Assembly: GCA_905210485.1 (NCBI GenBank)
Contig: CAJLXA010000041.1
Coordinates: 1 to 14,305 of the forward strand
DNA from: an uncultured Eubacteriales bacterium
GTDB taxonomy: Bacteria > Bacillota > Clostridia > Oscillospirales > CAG-272
DNA length: 14,305 nt
Direction of reading: 5' to 3'
In this document: piece by piece, positions 12,349 through 14,305 of the stretch
Layout: each line of letters opens with the position of its first letter
Numbering within the stretch: the stretch's first letter is position 1
The notes under the pieces: model-generated
What the model saw: the letters and a program-made list of their open reading frames with translations, nothing else
Told to the model about the DNA's origin: nothing
Databases searched by the model: none
Made by a program: the position numbers and the translations under genes

Positions 12349-14305
12349 ATGCCAAGACAGTATTCACTTGCCAATACCCGTAATATCGGTATTATGGCGC
12401 ATATCGATGCTGGTAAAACCACCACCACCGAACGTATCTTGTTTTATACCGGCAAAACCCACCGCATCGGCGAAGTTCATGACGGCGCCGCTACGATGGA
12501 CTGGATGGCGCAGGAACAGGAACGCGGCATTACGATCACGTCTGCCGCTACGACCTGCTACTGGGCGCCCAGCTGCTATCACAATGACCCGGCAGAAGCC
12601 AAAGCGCACACCTGCCGCGTCAATATTATCGACACGCCCGGCCACGTTGACTTTACCGTCGAAGTAGAGCGTTCGCTCCGCGTTCTTGACGGTGCCGTCA
12701 CGGTTCTTTGCGCCAAGGGCGGCGTTGAACCCCAGACCGAAACGGTATGGCGTCAGGCCAACGAATATCACGTTCCGCGTATGTGCTATGTCAACAAGAT
12801 GGACATCACGGGCGCGAACTTCTTCCGCGTTGTCAAGATGCTGAAAGAAAGACTGAAAGCCAATGCTGTTCCGATTCAGCTCCCGATCGGTGCCGAAGCT
12901 TCGTTCCGCGGCATCATTGATCTTATGGAGATGAAAGCCGACGTATATTACGACGATCTCGGTAAGGATATGCGCGTGGAAGAAATTCCCGCGGATATGA
13001 TGGAGATGGCCGAAGAGTACAGAAGCAAGATGGTTGAGTCGATTGCCGAAACCGACGAAGAACTGTTTGAAAAGTATTGCGACGGTCAGGAACTGACGGT
13101 TGCCGAACTGAAAGCCGCTCTTCGCAAGGCCGTTATCGCCAACAAGATCATTCCGGTTATCTGCGGCACTTCCTATAAGAATAAGGGCGTGCAGAAACTG
13201 CTCGACGCGGTTATCGACTATATGCCGTCTCCGCTCGACGTTCCCGCTATCAAGGGTGTAAACCCCGAAACCGAGGAAGAGGACGAACGCCCGTCTTCCG
13301 ACGAAGCGCCGTTCTCCGCGCTGGCATTCAAGATCATGACCGACCCGTTCGTCGGAAAGCTTTGCTTCTTCCGCGTATATTCGGGTATCGTTATGAAAGG
13401 TACGAACGTTTATAACTCGACGAAAGACGAGCATGAACGTTTCGGCCGTATTCTGCAGATGCATGCAAACGAAAGAACCGATATCGACGAAGTTTATGCG
13501 GGCGATATCGCGGCCGTTGCTTCGACCAAATATACCACCACCGGCGATACGTTCTGCGACGAAGATCATCCGATCATTCTGGAATCCATGGTGTTCCCGG
13601 AACCGGTTATCCGCGTTGCCATTGAACCCAAAACCAAGGCCGGTCAGGAAAAGATGGGCATTGCTCTTGCGAAACTCGCAGAAGAAGACCCGACTTTCCG
13701 CACCTACACCGATGAAGAAACCGGTCAGACCATCATTGCCGGTATGGGCGAACTTCATCTGGAAATCATCGTTGACCGTCTGCTCCGCGAATTCAAGGTG
13801 GAAGCAAACGTCGGTGCTCCTCAGGTTGCTTACAAGGAAACCATCCGCAAAAAAGTGGATCAGGAAACCAAGTATGCCCGTCAGTCCGGCGGTAAAGGTC
13901 AGTACGGCCATGTTAAGATCACGGTTGAACCCGGCGAACCCGGCAGCGGATATGAATTTGTCAATGCCGTTACGGGCGGTGCAATCCCGAAGGAATTCAT
14001 TCCTGCGGTTGACGCCGGTATCCAGGGCGCTATGCAGTGCGGCGTTCTCGCCGGCTACAGCGTCGTTGACGTAAAGGTTACTCTGTACGACGGTTCTTAT
14101 CACGAAGTCGACTCTTCGGAAATGGCATTCAAGATCGCCGGTTCGATGGCGTTCAAGGAAGCTATGCGCAAAGCCGACCCCGTTCTTACGGAGCCGATCA
14201 TGAAAGTTGTCGTTATCACGCCCGATGATTATATGGGCGATGTTATCGGCGACCTGAACTCCCGCCGCGGCCAGATTGAGAGCATGGAGGCTCTTTCGGG
14301 CGGGG
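12349..14305 (+). CDS. fusA: Elongation factor G, 3' end outside the window
   Basis: About 652 codons are visible of an expected 690-700. EF-G is the translocation GTPase acting on the ribosome. G1 is AHIDAGKT (17-24), G2 RGITIT (59-64), G3 DTPGH (95-99) and G4 NKMD (149-152). The domain III signature GMGELHLEIIVDR and the domain IV signature RQSGGKGQYGHV are present, followed by SSEMAFK and the domain V GDVIGDLNSRRG segment. Between G2 and G3 (about 73-88) the loop is longer than in B. subtilis EF-G and carries extra cysteines (C76, C89). The start is the ATG at 12349, with AAGGAG at 12336-12341 and 7-base spacing. It is third in the str operon; tuf often follows but lies outside the window. 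The frame is open to the right edge with no stop. Confidence 0.99.
   Translation, partial: MPRQYSLANTRNIGIMAHIDAGKTTTTERILFYTGKTHRIGEVHDGAATMDWMAQEQERGITITSAATTCYWAPSCYHNDPAEAKAHTCRVNIIDTPGHVDFTVEVERSLRVLDGAVTVLCAKGGVEPQTETVWRQANEYHVPRMCYVNKMDITGANFFRVVKMLKERLKANAVPIQLPIGAEASFRGIIDLMEMKADVYYDDLGKDMRVEEIPADMMEMAEEYRSKMVESIAETDEELFEKYCDGQELTVAELKAALRKAVIANKIIPVICGTSYKNKGVQKLLDAVIDYMPSPLDVPAIKGVNPETEEEDERPSSDEAPFSALAFKIMTDPFVGKLCFFRVYSGIVMKGTNVYNSTKDEHERFGRILQMHANERTDIDEVYAGDIAAVASTKYTTTGDTFCDEDHPIILESMVFPEPVIRVAIEPKTKAGQEKMGIALAKLAEEDPTFRTYTDEETGQTIIAGMGELHLEIIVDRLLREFKVEANVGAPQVAYKETIRKKVDQETKYARQSGGKGQYGHVKITVEPGEPGSGYEFVNAVTGGAIPKEFIPAVDAGIQGAMQCGVLAGYSVVDVKVTLYDGSYHEVDSSEMAFKIAGSMAFKEAMRKADPVLTEPIMKVVVITPDDYMGDVIGDLNSRRGQIESMEALSGG

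Noticed and set aside
12364..14103. A 579-codon minus-strand open frame opposite fusA
   Set aside because: Same register effect; it ends at the single TCA codon of fusA.
1..14305. tRNA or rRNA genes, CRISPR arrays, insertion sequences, defence or biosynthetic clusters
   Set aside because: No matching structure, repeat pattern or protein was seen; the window is mostly core housekeeping.

Overview
The window is a bacterial chromosomal segment dominated by core transcription and translation genes. Gene content and protein style fit a low-to-mid-GC Firmicutes-type bacterium, and a member of the Negativicutes (Veillonella/Dialister/Megasphaera-like) is the best guess. This rests on the rpoB, rpoC, rpsL, rpsG and fusA proteins, purine-rich Shine-Dalgarno sites (AAGGAGG, CGGAGG) and consensus sigma-A-type promoters (TTGACA-N17-TATAAT). 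The lineage call is an inference from protein style, not from a search.

Left part (1-2914), accessory and housekeeping singletons. At the left edge lies the OB-fold tRNA-binding domain typical of the methionyl-tRNA synthetase C-terminus, with its reading frame interrupted just upstream. It is followed by a trans-editing aminoacyl-tRNA deacylase (687-1175, +), a bidirectional terminator, a YgjP-like zinc metallopeptidase (1305-1823, -), an SGNH/GDSL hydrolase behind a structured leader (2031-2639, +), and a 57-residue lipoprotein-like peptide (2741-2914, -) behind a strong promoter. These units are separated by clear hairpin terminators.

Middle part (2915-11016), the rpoBC unit. A divergent, A-tract-rich intergenic region carries the lipoprotein promoter and the rpoB promoter. 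rpoB and rpoC follow, ending in a 16-bp perfect hairpin terminator. The usual upstream partners (rplK-rplA-rplJ-rplL) are not next to rpoB. Both subunits have acidic C-terminal tails. The rpoB-rpoC junction contains a 10-bp GC hairpin between an SD-like sequence and the likely rpoC start.

Right part (11017-14305), the str operon. A near-perfect consensus promoter drives rpsL, then rpsG (GTG start) and fusA, which runs off the window. S12 carries Arg at the position of E. coli Lys88, a classical streptomycin-resistance site. The long rpsL-rpsG spacer holds two inverted repeats and is a candidate feedback-control site.

I see no mobile element, CRISPR array, tRNA or rRNA gene, and no convincing undescribed multi-gene system. 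The points worth following are single-residue oddities in essential proteins (S12 R101, beta' P455, beta P505), unannotated structured leaders, the tiny lipoprotein, and the interrupted metG end. The very long antisense open frames opposite rpoB, rpoC and fusA follow from near-total avoidance of the codons TTA, CTA and TCA and are not genes.
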